Notes under the pieces: generated by a model
Database searches by the model: none
What the model was told of the DNA's origin: nothing
The model's input: the letters and a program-made list of their open reading frames with translations, nothing else
Shown: piece by piece, positions 34,843-44,995 of the stretch
Layout of the letters: each line of letters begins with the position of its first letter
How positions within the stretch are numbered: position 1 is the stretch's first letter
Made by a program: the position numbers and the translations under genes
Origin: Nepenthes gracilis
Lineage: Eukaryota; Streptophyta; Magnoliopsida; Caryophyllales; Nepenthaceae
Direction: 5' to 3'
Assembly (NCBI GenBank): GCA_033239525.1
Contig: BSYO01000004.1
Coordinates: 20,250,037 to 20,314,036 of the forward strand
Length of the DNA: 64,000 bases

Positions 34843-37800
34843 TTATAAGGTACGGAAGAGAATTGATGCACCGAACTGAGGGTGTAAAAGCATTAAGACT
34901 GTGGGGGCGTGCTTGTAATTTGATGAAAGATCAAACGAGAATCGTTGCAAGATCATTGCTATCGCCATCTTAACTTGAAGAACGGCTAGATTTTGTCCGA
35001 TGCATTGACGGCCCCCGAGCCCGAACGGCATGAACGCGGTTGGGTGCTTTGATGCGCGGGATGCACCGTGGGCAAATCGGCCGGGGTTGAATTCAGATGC
35101 GTCGGGGCCCCAGACCGTGGAGTCATGGTGGACGGCTAGGATTGGGATTAGAATTTCGACGCCCTTGGGAATATTTGTTCGTCCCAGTTCCACCTTTTCT
35201 TTACATCTTCTAATCGTCGCCACTACCGGAGGGTATAATCTTAACGTTTCGTGAATAATCATACCCAGCTGCACATATAAACAAATAAAAAAAAAAATGT
35301 CAACATACATACATACATACATACTTTGATTTATCAATTTTTTTTAAAAAAAAAAAACTAATTTATGATAGTAATTCTTATGACTGAATCTAAAATCAAA
35401 CTTTATAAATTTAAAACTACTGATGAAATTAAATGGCATCGTCTGTTTAAATTTAAGAATTACATTTATTAAATTGATAAGCACAAATATACAATTAATT
35501 TTGCCGGTTATTTAATTTCTTAAATAAATAAAATATTATGTAAAAAAAAGTTATGAATATTATTTAATATTTTTTATATATATTTTTTTGGATATGATAT
35601 TTTATTTTATTTTTTTTTGAGAAAATTGATGAAAAAGAATGGTGACAAAAAGGAGGGGGTCATCTGACCGTCTTTAGATTTGCAACATCGTCTTTAGTTG
35701 GGATATCACGTGACCCGCACACCCTCAAAACCTCCTCACGTGCTAGCTGCTGCCACTGAGGGTGCATCGCCAGCAGGATGCTTGTCCACGTCAACAAATT
35801 CGACGTCGTATGCTTCCCAGCGAAGAAGAAGCTCTTGCACTCTTCGACTATGTCTTCTCCTCTTATGGCCGACGGCCGCCATAGCTCAGAGCTTGCTGCT
35901 TCTGATTTCAAGCTTTCTTTGATTAAGCATTCCAGCAAATCCCTCGGAGGACTCTCCTCCGATGAGCATCGATCTGCCATTTCCTTCTTCCGCCGATCAA
36001 TAAGCCCCGTAAGCAAAGTTTCGATTTCTCGGTCCAATCTCCAGCTCGTTCTGTTCCTCCTCGTCGGTAAAAATCTGAAAGAGAAAATGGAAAACAACAA
36101 TGAACTACTCTTTCCTCAACTATCTCAGCGCTGCTGCCGACGATGTGTATCAGCGAAAAATAAATTAGTTACCCGTATCCGGGGATGAACACCTTTTGAA
36201 ACGATTCGGCTGCGAAAACGATCTGCTGTTCTTGTAATTTGTAGATTGCTTTGCCATCTTCATAGCTGCTCCCAAAGATTGTTCTAGTTATAACCTCTTC
36301 ACTCAAATTCTTGAAACATTCTGAGACTTCAATCTCGATTTTGCCTGAATTGGACATCGCCGACCACTTATCCAGCATAGCAGCCACGCTCTTTCCCATG
36401 ATTGGAACCATTAACTGCTCCAGGTAAGTAAAATTTTCGTTCAATAAACAAGAAATCGTGAGTGTTTGAATTTTCCAGAACAAGAAAGTGAGAAGAAAAT
36501 CACATCAGCAAAATTAATGATCAAAAGGCTGAATCTTATATAAGCTCGATATCACGGTATTGTTCTACAAGGGGACTTACTCTGAGGTTTTCCATGTGGA
36601 AGATTGGAGCAATGGTCTTTCTACGGTGAGCCCATTTTTCTCCTTTGAGGGATATCAAGCCATTGCCTTCAAGCTTTCTGACCACGGGGTGGGACTCGTA
36701 TTTTTCGTAGAATTCCGACGAAGTAGAGAGGATTTCTCGAATGAGCACCGGATCGGAGACAGTTAGCCGTGGGTTTGGTCCGAACCAGATCAGATAGGTT
36801 GCACCTGCATTCAACCCATGTTTAGAAAGAGTTAAAAAAAGGGGCAAAATTTATGGGGGCATATGTTTGGGAAGGGAGAAAATGACGATAGATAATATTC
36901 ATGTTGGTGCAGCTTGACGATGGGAAAGTGCGAATGTTTCACTGAAACAGGTGGGTCACTACGAAAACTAAAGCACCGGTAAACAGAAAGTTTGAAAATT
37001 ATAAAGGAAAGAGAAGAAGAAAACACAACCACCCTCCTCCCACCACACACAGCATTACAAGTCCCATTAATTCAACACACACACACAGTTATTGAATGTA
37101 TTGAAATATGACAGCAAAAGAGCTGTTGCCACCATCAGACGCCCAACACCAACAAACAACATTCAATAATAATAAGCACTAGTCATTGAAGCTCAGAAGC
37201 AACAAAGGAGAGTCGAATAATTAGTAGAAGGATAAAAAAAAAACAAATTTTTTTCTAGTTGTGAGGGAGCAAATCCCATCACCCTTAAGTACTTTTTCCC
37301 TCCCAATTAATAACACAGTTTTTAGGCTTATTATCGGAATTTTTTTTAACCCATTTAAATCTCATGATGATAAACAAGATGAAGAAACTATGAAAATTTA
37401 CACGAATGCTAGGAAAACAACCCACAACCAAATCCTAGCTTCAACCTTCTCTCCCTCCCCCTCCAAATAAAAACCCCAAAAAAAAAAAAAAAAGGAACAA
37501 AGATGAACTTCAAATGCTGTAGAAGGATAAAGAAAAGGGGAAAAAGCTAAAGTTCCAAATGACAGAGAAAGTGAATGACGTGTAGCTATAGGGAGAGGTA
37601 AGAAGATACCGTAAATTTTCTTCCAATGATGGTAGAAAGGGAGAACTCTTGGGAGAATGTTGTGGGAGAGAGGCATAGGTTGAGAAGAAGCCTTGACCAT
37701 CAACTGAACCAAATCCTTCATGTTGCCAATGAAGAAATGATAGGGGGGTCCTTTGATCCCTTGCTTGGAGAAGTGTTCCGCAGTTTTTCTGGGTCTCCAC

Positions 37801-37901
37801 CATAGAAGTACAGCCATCTTTGCTAAAAGAGCTAGAGCTATGATTGCCAGAATATGAAGCCAAAAGCTTTTCATGATGAACAAGCGCTTGTCTTCTTCCA
37901 T
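34843..37901 (-). CDS. CYP734A: Cytochrome P450, CYP734A family (brassinosteroid-inactivating type)
   Basis: A complete five-exon gene: 37901-37610, 36804-36581, 36414-36173, 36074-35669 and 35268-34843, all with GT-AG junctions, encoding 529 residues. Order of features: short N-terminus and membrane anchor (about 13-34), basic-proline hinge ending GPPYHFFIG, I-helix AGKHTT (338-343), ExxR ETLR (395-398), PERF-type FNPGRF (448-453), and heme loop FGLGGRQCIG (470-479) with Cys477 as ligand. The HAPTVLMLLHPQ tail and EECKSFFFAGKHTTSNLLTW are characteristic of CYP734A in the CYP72 clan. Known members are ER-bound monooxygenases that hydroxylate brassinolide and castasterone at C-26, lowering active hormone. 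The first ATG gives the MEE start seen in BAS1; a second lies at 37874. Introns are 805, 166, 98 and 400 bp. The substrate is inferred from family. Confidence 0.92.
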
Positions 37902-38052
37902 TCCTCTCTTGTTTAATTAATTCCCTGTAACTGTTTCCTCGCTTAAGGGGAACAGAACAGCTTTCCTTCTTCGAGTTATAGAGAGAGAGAAAAGTGGAGA
38001 AAGTGAGAGATAAAGGAGGAATTCAGGAAGAAATGTCTTTCTGTCACTGATT

Positions 38053-38059
38053 TTTTATA
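38053..38059 (-). promoter_or_regulatory. Probable TATA box of CYP734A
   Basis: TATAAAA on the minus strand, about 150 bp upstream of the first ATG. A purine-rich GAGAGAGA leader near 37980-37990 lies between them. The spacing fits a plant core promoter with a 5' UTR of about 120 bases. Confidence 0.55.
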
Positions 38060-38542
38060 CACGGAGGAGGAGAGAGGATTTGTAAGACCACGGCTGTAGA
38101 GGTGGCCAATGATCAAATAAAATAACATAGAAATATAATAATTATATTTTAAAATATAAAATTTTAAAAACTAAAATTTAAAATTAATATTTTATTATTT
38201 AATATAAATAAAATTAAATTAAAAATTAAATTTTTATTTTTTGCTATTTTATAATAGTAAGAAAAATAATAAAACATTTTTATAAATTAATTCTTTCACA
38301 ATTATTTAAAAAATAATATCTCAACGTATATTAAAAGATTCGGATAAACCCTATTGAAATCGAGTCACATGATTAGCCTAATCTTATCAATCCAATATTT
38401 TATAAAATTTAATTAAAGTATATTAAAATTATATACGTGCATAGTGAAAAAATTAGACCCAATTATGTTTTGGTCCATCACCGGTAAAAATAACTAATTT
38501 TAGCTAACTTGAACTAGATTAAAATTTTTTTATAGATATATT
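38060..38542. other. AT-rich spacer upstream of CYP734A
   Basis: Distal promoter and intergenic DNA, very AT-rich from 38110. No motif I can name with confidence. Confidence 0.4.
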
Positions 38543-39242
38543 TGATAGGCTCAGTATACCCGATCTAGAAAAAAATTGCTCAACCGTTTCGTCTTATCCA
38601 CAGGAGATTGCCATGGATAGTTTTGATCGGTGGTTGTAAGGGAGAAGAATAATCACCTCCACATTTATAACTATCATCATCCAAACAAAGGGGAGACCTC
38701 CGGGAGAGAAGAGGCCAGGGAAGGAAGAGGAGAAAAAGGGATTAGAGTCTTTATGAGAGCACTGCCCCCCAAGACCTTCTCCGGGAATCAATCTCTCTTA
38801 CCAAGTGGTCAAATTTCTCTAGAAAGTCTTTTGTAAAATCCTTCAACGAGTGAAAGGTGATTCCTTCAGGACATCAACCACCCAAGACACCACTCAACCG
38901 GATACGCCCCTCAACAGAGAGCATATCCAAGATGCCCTTCAGTAGGGCACACCTTTAAGTTGTCCATCTTTCGGAATCACTCAAACGCTTAATCCACCGA
39001 TACATATATCCATGTATCTTCTTTATATTTTTCTATTCTCTTGAAAAGATATCTGATTTGATCGTCGGAGAATTTATAGTGGGAGTAATTTCTGCTGTTT
39101 TTTGACTTCTTATTTCTAATTATGTTGTATAGGGTTCAGGTTTAAGATTCTGGGGACCGTATCTACATTAGATCGACCCAACGTAGAGACCCGATTCGTG
39201 GTGCCCAATCCGTAAGATAACCTAAATTCGTGAAACGCAATA
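38543..39242 (+). repeat. 5' LTR of the non-autonomous element
   Basis: Begins TGATAGGCTCAG. Shares CCTTCAACGAGTGAAAGGTG and TCTACATTAGATCGACCCA-like blocks with the right LTR. Confidence 0.88.
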
Positions 39243-39260
39243 TTGATGTCGTCTGTGGGA
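39243..39260 (+). other. Primer binding site of the non-autonomous element
   Basis: TTGATGTCGTCTGTGGGA resembles the TGGCGCCGTCTGTGGGAA site common in plant Tat/Athila-type elements. Confidence 0.7.
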
Positions 39261-39530
39261 ATGACTAAAAAGTTCACCATCGACAAATAGTGAAATAGAC
39301 ATTCTTCAACCAGTGTTTCGGCCAGAGAAACTCCTCCCTTGATGATGATTTCTTGGCGATGCTCACTCTACCCTTGGCATGCTTAAATGGTTGGGGGCTT
39401 CCCCTCTAACTCCCAACCTCTGATAGCCAAGAGAAAGGAAATCGGGCAAAATATCTCACAATTATTTATATTAATAATAATTGTTATAAAAAAAAGAGAA
39501 AGAATTGGCAAAATGCCTGTCGAATAACAT

Positions 39531-39571
<41 letters not shown>

Positions 39572-40177
39572 GCCTTGTTGCCCCGTAATAATAATAAAAA
39601 AAAAGGGAAATGGAGAATGGATGAAAAGGACGTTGGGCAGAACAGTAGAAAAGAAAAGAGGAAGAAAAGAAAAAAGAGAGAGGGAAGAAAAAGAAGAAGG
39701 GTGACGTGCAGAGTAACAGAAACTGCCATTGCTGGAGAAGACACCTCCTAGATCTGAGGCTGGCGAAGCCCTCTCCATGTTTCTCCCTCAGTTCTACACC
39801 ACGTTATCAAGAGGAGTGAAATCTAGCCATGAGGCGCAAGAACCTAGCGTTCGCTGTCGCCGCCATCATTGAAGCAAAATCAACAAATCAAGCCAAGTAA
39901 ATCTTTCCTTCCTTTTTGATGATGCCGGTATTATGCTTGCATGTGGTGATTTTGAGGTAAACTGGCAAAATTTTGAAAGATTGTGTAACAAGACGCGATG
40001 GAGAGAGAAAGGGCCACTGATGGCGCTTACTTGGGTTGCTTTAGCTACCGTTGCCGTCGCAGGGTGGCTGTCATTGTTGCCAGTGCGATAATCCGTCATT
40101 GTCTTAATCGGCCGCGAGCGTAAAATTCGAATCTAAACTCCACATTTGAGCACATGGTCACAACCCTCGTTTGAGGC
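39261..40177. other. 5' internal region of the non-autonomous element
   Basis: An ATG at 39263 opens only nine codons before a stop. A TA microsatellite (39533-39566) and a purine-rich AAG/GAG tract (39645-39700) follow. No capsid-like sequence is seen. The right end (from about 40130) starts the 40-bp array that resumes at 43217. Confidence 0.55.
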
Positions 40178-41039
40178 TGTGACGACCCGACTTTTATTAC
40201 CATCAAAAGCCGTTGTCAAACCTAAATCATATAATTTATGATAAGGATAAATAGGTGAACATAAAAATTTTTCTTTTCTTCATTCAAACTTGAGATGCAT
40301 TCTAAAGATTTATAATTTCATTAATCCCAAAGTATCACGGAAACATACTAACATTCATAAGCAGCGGAATAAACTTTACAAGTTTTCTCAAAAATAAAAT
40401 AAACAAAGCTCCCAAAAATCTGCTCCAGCCAGCTTAAACATTCAGCTACACCATAGGATTCTACTCAACTTCATCCTCCATAAGCTTGTCATCTGAAAAG
40501 TTGCAAGAATGAGTTTACAAAGCCCAGCAGGATACTCACATGCAGAAAATATAAGTATACATATAATTTAATCAAAATATAGATTCATAATATAGCATAA
40601 GAAAAATCATCATATCGTTTCTTCTTTAGTTCATATTCTTTCATCTTGTCTTTAGAAAAATTCATCAAAATCATTCGGAATTCATATCATCTTTAGGGAC
40701 CGGACGGGAGCGGACAACATCGAGGACGGGTTGTGTGCTACCCCACAACCTAAAGCCGTATCCCCTCATTATGCTTCCCGGGGCGGGAGGTAATGCCTTT
40801 AACCCGGCATACGGGGCCATAATCCATAGTTCTTATGCCACCAAAAGGTCCCCTCCCATGGCCCAGGAGGCATCCTCGAGTGTCACTTCAATATCCTTCA
40901 TCCATCTTTAACAGCAAGTTTAATGAAAACTCGGTTCTTGGTTCGTGTTCTTTAATGGCCAATCATCATAGATCAAAAGTCAAAAGTCGTGGAGTTCCAC
41001 TTGCTGTCCGAATTACATTTTCTTTGTTCTTATAGCCTT

Positions 41040-42070
41040 GGTTCTTTAACTTCAACATTTGAAGTCCATATCATCTTATCCAAAAGCCGGAGTTCATTTT
41101 TCAAGAATCCGAAGTTCAATATCCGAAGCTCTTTTATAAAAAGGACAGAGTCTTGTTCATTAAATTCCGAAGTTCTTTTCAAACGGAAGGCCATAGTTCC
41201 GAAGTTCATTTATTACTGCCGGAGTTCTTTTCTTACAAAGCCGGAGTTCGTTTTTCTTTAGTCAAAGTCGGAGTTCTTTTCTGGAATTCAAATATCATCA
41301 AAACCGGAGTTCTTTATTCATAAAGGACGGAGTACATTTTAACAAAATCCGAAGTTCTTTTTCTTAAAGGGGACGGAGTGTCTTTCTTTTCAACAGGGAC
41401 GGAGTGCCTTTCTTACCAAAAATCCGAGTGCTTAAAGGGACGGAGTGCTTCATGGACGGAGTACTTTTCTTTCAAAATCCGGAGTGCTTAAAGGGACGGA
41501 GTGTTTCATGGACGGAGTACTTTTCTTTCAAAATCCGGAGTGCTTAAAGGGACGGAGTGCTTCATGGATGGAGTACTTTTCTTTCAAAATCCGAAGTTTA
41601 TAAATCCGGAGTTCAAAAGCCGGAGTTCTTTTCAAAATGCCGAAGTTCTTGTATCATGAGTCGTTATTAAAAGCCGAAGTAAAAGTCGGAGTAAAAAGCC
41701 GGAGCTCTCTTTTTCTACAGTAGACCGGAGTTCTTTTTCAAACAGAAGGCTGGAGTTCTTTTTTTCTGGACGGAGTGCTTTTCTTTTTAAAATTCGGAGC
41801 TCTAAAATCTGGAGTGTGTTTGTTTAAAATCATAAGCTCTTAATCCGGAGTGCTTTCTGTTAAAGTCCAAAGTTCTTAAATTCAGAGTGCATTTTCTATT
41901 AAAATTCGGAGTTCTCAATTCGAAATGCTTTCTGTCAAAATCTGAAGTTCTTAAATCCGGAGTTCATTTACTGTAATTCAAGGCTCTAATCCGAAGTTCA
42001 TCTTTCAAATTGCCGGAACTCTAAATCATTTTCTGTAAAATGCCGGAGGTCTTTTATCTTAAATTCAGAG
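41040..42070. repeat. Degenerate CCGGAGTTC array in the solo LTR
   Basis: Dozens of variants of CCGGAGTTC, CCGAAGTTC and GGACGGAGTGC, each followed by a pyrimidine-rich spacer of about 12-20 bases. Unit length is irregular. Confidence 0.85.
41443..41610. repeat. 56-bp higher-order repeat, three copies
   Basis: Copies starting at 41443, 41499 and 41555 each read GAGTGCTTCATGGACG, then a GAGTACTTTTCTTTC block, then GAGTGCTTAAAGGGACG. The first two differ by about one base; the last copy differs slightly at its end. This is a recently expanded part of the larger array. Confidence 0.9.
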
Positions 42071-42620
42071 ATCTTTTGACAGAACAGAATTCAATAGCAG
42101 GAATTCTTATTTCATCTTAAGGCCTAAAATTCCTTTCCGTAAACATAAAATCATCAAAATTCATAACAATTGACAATTAATCATAAACAGAATAAGTCTA
42201 ACATCATGCGTAACAGAATTTCCTTTAAACATGCATTTCAGAACGATAAGTCATAAAACAGTAAAAGTATACTTCATACAGAATATCATATACTTTCATA
42301 GCAACATAAATAAACATGAGTTTTAGAAATAGGGGTGAGTATCTTGCCTGAATTCTTTTCTACTTTGCCTAAGCTTTCGGTCTCCTTCTTTACTAAGAGT
42401 TTCTTAGTAGTGTCTTTTTCTGATGTTCTTAAGCCCTTATTTATAGCCCTAGGTTTTGGTGGCTATCATTTATGGCTTCACATTTTTCAAAGGTGATATT
42501 TATGATCCTACATTTTCCAAGGAGGGTCGTTTTCCAATAAGTCTCGAAAATAGCCAAATTATTGATGGTCGCTCCTTCCCAATATTCTTCCTTATTTTCT
42601 GTGACCGGACTTCATTTCTT

Positions 42621-43172
42621 CCGGTCAACTATTGGTGTTGACCGAACCTCGCTCTTCTTTCCTTTCCATCCATTCGTTTACGTTTCCGGTCAACATTTTA
42701 TGTTGACCGGATTACTCCCAATCTACTCCGTCTTTACAGATTGGGCTTCATTTTCTTTACATCCGGACTTCTTTTTATTTCGAAAATCCGGAGTACTTCT
42801 TTTAAACAAATTCGGACTTCTTCTCTTCAAGGAAATCCGGACTTCTTCTCTTCAAGGAAATCCGAACTTCTTTTGTTCAAGAAAATCCGGACTTTTTTTC
42901 TTCAAAGAAAATCCGGACTTCTGTTTCGTACGGAATCCGGAATTCTTTTACCAAGGGAAATCCGGACTTCATTTTGTTAAGGAAATCCGGACTTCGTTTC
43001 ATCAAGGAAATCCGGACTTCTTTTTCATCCAGAAATCCAGACTTCTATTTCACCAATGTAATCCGGAATTCTTCTTATCCCAGAAATCCGGAGTTCTTAA
43101 GGCCTAACTTGATTCCATCTTAAGCCGATGTACTTTTCTTATTTTGTTTTCCGGTCAACTTGCGTTGACCGG
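42621..43172. promoter_or_regulatory. Three inverted TTGACC (W-box-like) pairs in the solo LTR
   Basis: At 42621-42645, 42686-42710 and 43151-43172 the motif CCGGTCAAC is followed after 4-8 bases by its inverted copy GTTGACCGG (the first pair has GTTGACCGA). Each arm carries TTGACC, which fits the W-box bound by WRKY factors. On the element's own strand they lie near the LTR start, in the U3 promoter region. Function is inferred. Confidence 0.5.
42765..43103. repeat. 25-bp CCGGACTTC tandem array in the solo LTR
   Basis: About 13 units of roughly 25 bp with core GGAAATCCGGACTTCTTTT and a CTTCAA-like end. The core differs from the 41040-42070 array mainly by CCGGACTTC in place of CCGGAGTTC. 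The long open frames here come from the repeat and are not a gene. Confidence 0.9.
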
Positions 43173-43216
43173 ACTTGATGATTAAAATTTTCTTTTAAAA
43201 ATTTTGGGTCGTTACA

Positions 43217-43372
43217 GAGGCCGCGACCACAATTCTCATCTCTGACTTCCACATCTGAGGTCGTGGTCACAATTCTCATCTCCAACTTCCACATCTGAGG
43301 CCACTGTCACAGCTCTCATCTCCGACTTCCACATCTGAGGCCGCGGTCATAACTCTTCCGACTTCCACATTT
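43217..43372. repeat. 40-bp tandem array (about 4 units)
   Basis: Units begin GAGGCCGCGGTCAC-like and end GACTTCCACATCT. The solo LTR landed at a unit start; a partial unit (CACATTTGAGCACATGGTCA) lies on its other side near 40141-40160. Confidence 0.85.
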
Positions 43373-43602
43373 GAAGCCACGGGCGTCAAATCCTTTGAGC
43401 CCAACCGCCATCTCAGGCTGCGAGCGAAACTCTCGCCTCTGAGTTGCACATCTGGCGACTGCGATGTAGCGCTCTCATGGAACATAAGTTTTGCAGTAAG
43501 GCAGCAAGATGAAACACTCCCATAGAGTTCGGGGAGAGCTAACGTGGCCGATGTGCCAGATGTGAAGCTCAGCCCACAGTGCCCAAGGACATGGGACAAG
43601 CT

Positions 43603-43842
43603 TCCGTCCAAAATGTGTCAGATGATGGAAATAAAAATTCTGACCCAAATTTTTGAGAGGACGGAAATAAAAATTTCACCTGAATTTGCCCGAGGAACGA
43701 AAACGAAGATTTCATCCCGAATATGTCCGAGTACAAGGAACAATCTTCGGTTTAAAATTTGTCCAAAGACAGCAACAATATTCAATCCAAAATTTGTCCG
43801 AGGATAGGAACAAAGATTTAGTCCAGAATCTATCCTAGGACC
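43603..43842. repeat. 37-bp tandem array (about 6 units)
   Basis: Units resemble AAATTTGTCCGAGGACAGGA followed by ACAAAGATTTCATCC. Copies are moderately diverged. Confidence 0.82.
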
Positions 43843-44515
43843 TTTACTGTGCTAACAAACACTCTATCATTCCTTCGCTAGAGCAAGAATCCTACCTCAG
43901 GGAGCTTCTAGAGTGTTCACCCCACTACTCACAAGGTACCGTGATGGAACGAGAGGCTATACTTGGGGGCTAAACAAGCCCAGTCCTATAGCAACGTCCC
44001 TCATCAGGCCCGACGATGGAGACTTTACAAAAGCTGCCACGGTTTTTACGATGGGGGTTAGCCCACTACCTATCCACCACAATAAGCATTGCCCATTAAG
44101 TTCCATGTCGAAATGAATTTTTACAGATTAGTGACAAAACCTAAGTCATAAAAAAGCGGGCTACCAGCACCATAGTAAGGTGCAAGTCATCCAAACCATG
44201 ATTAAGGAACAAATCCTACGGAGTATAGAGGTAACAAGCTAGAGAATCGGCAAAAAGTACTTGGATGACCCATCAGAGCGATGCATGCAAGTCATGCACG
44301 CAAGACAGTCAACTCGTCCCAATGGCACAATATGCCATCTACCCCGAGCACTGCAAATGCCGACGACGATTCTACATCGAATTCAGGTAAATCTTGCATG
44401 CATAATATTAATTGCCTGAGCCATAATTTGATAATCATTTTATCTGTCCATATGAGTGCTCGCATGTCATTGCATATTGTCGATTGATTAAGACTGTCAG
44501 GTGAATTTTCATTCA
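43843..44515. other. Spacer between tandem arrays of the non-autonomous element
   Basis: Non-repetitive, no coding domain. Open frames at 43913-44116 and 44281-44487 have no recognised motif. Confidence 0.45.
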
Positions 44516-44876
44516 CCTGATTCCAAAACTTGGTTACATTACCGAGCAGCCCAGAAGATATCAAATTTTGAAACTCGGTTACATCATCGAGTGGCCCAGA
44601 TGCGATCAAATTTTAAAACTTGGTTACATACCAAGCGGCCTAGAAGAGGTCAAATTTTAAAACTCGGTTACATCACCGAGCGGCCCAGAAGAGATCAAAT
44701 TTTAAAACTCGGTTGCATTATCAAGTAGCCTAGAAGATATCGGATTTTAAAACTTGGTTACGTTACTAAGTAGCTCAGAATAAGTCAAATTTTAAAATCC
44801 GATTACATCACCAAGCAGCCCAAAAAATGTCAAATTTTAAAAATCGGTTATATCACCGAGTGGCTCAGAGGAGCTT
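44516..44876 (+). repeat. 45-bp tandem array with a stem-loop in each unit (8 units)
   Basis: Units begin near CTCGGTTACATCACCGAG and continue with a GCCCAGAAGAG-like stretch and TCAAATTTTAAAA. The first 18 bases form a 6-bp stem (CTCGGT/ACCGAG) around a 5-6 base loop. Variants include CTTGGTTACATACCAAG, in which both stem arms have changed and still pair. The same repeat occurs at 51175-51237 in the Tat element. Confidence 0.9.
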
Positions 44877-44982
44877 GGACTTTGAAATTTGAAATTTTCA
44901 ACGATAGTAAGTCGACAAATCTAGACTTATAGATAGGGTCCTATTAGAAGCACGTCGGGAGTTAACAATTTCAAACCACACG

Positions 44983-44995
44983 ATATGGGGGCTAG
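44983..44995 (+). other. Polypurine tract of the non-autonomous element
   Basis: ATATGGGGGCTAG next to the 3' LTR, the same form as the GGGGGACTAG tract beside the Tat-type LTR at 63881. Confidence 0.7.

Larger units (their letters stand above)
40178..43216 (-). mobile_element. Solo LTR of a Ty3/gypsy element inside the non-autonomous element
   Basis: A 3039-bp segment beginning TGTGACGACCCGACTT and ending GGGTCGTTACA is flanked by a perfect 5-bp duplication GAGGC (40173-40177 and 43217-43221). Read on the minus strand it starts TGTAACGACCC, the usual start of plant chromovirus-type LTRs. No internal region or second LTR exists, so it is a solo LTR, presumably left by recombination between two LTRs. 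It is unusually rich in short tandem repeats and inverted motifs, annotated separately. Confidence 0.85.

Noticed and set aside
35698..36188. Plus-strand open frames across the P450 gene
   Set aside because: Shadows of CYP734A exon 4 in the opposite strand.
42562..43107. 181-codon open frame with repeated RKSG/NPDF-like motifs
   Set aside because: It is the translation of a 25-bp tandem array. The unit is not a multiple of three, so the apparent peptide repeats come from frame cycling.
43276..43611. 111-codon open frame (minus)
   Set aside because: Lies across the 40-bp tandem array; no motif beyond the repeat.
44281..44876. Possible CRISPR-like array (regular repeats at 44516-44876)
   Set aside because: The units are contiguous without unique spacers and sit at the 3' end of a plant LTR element.
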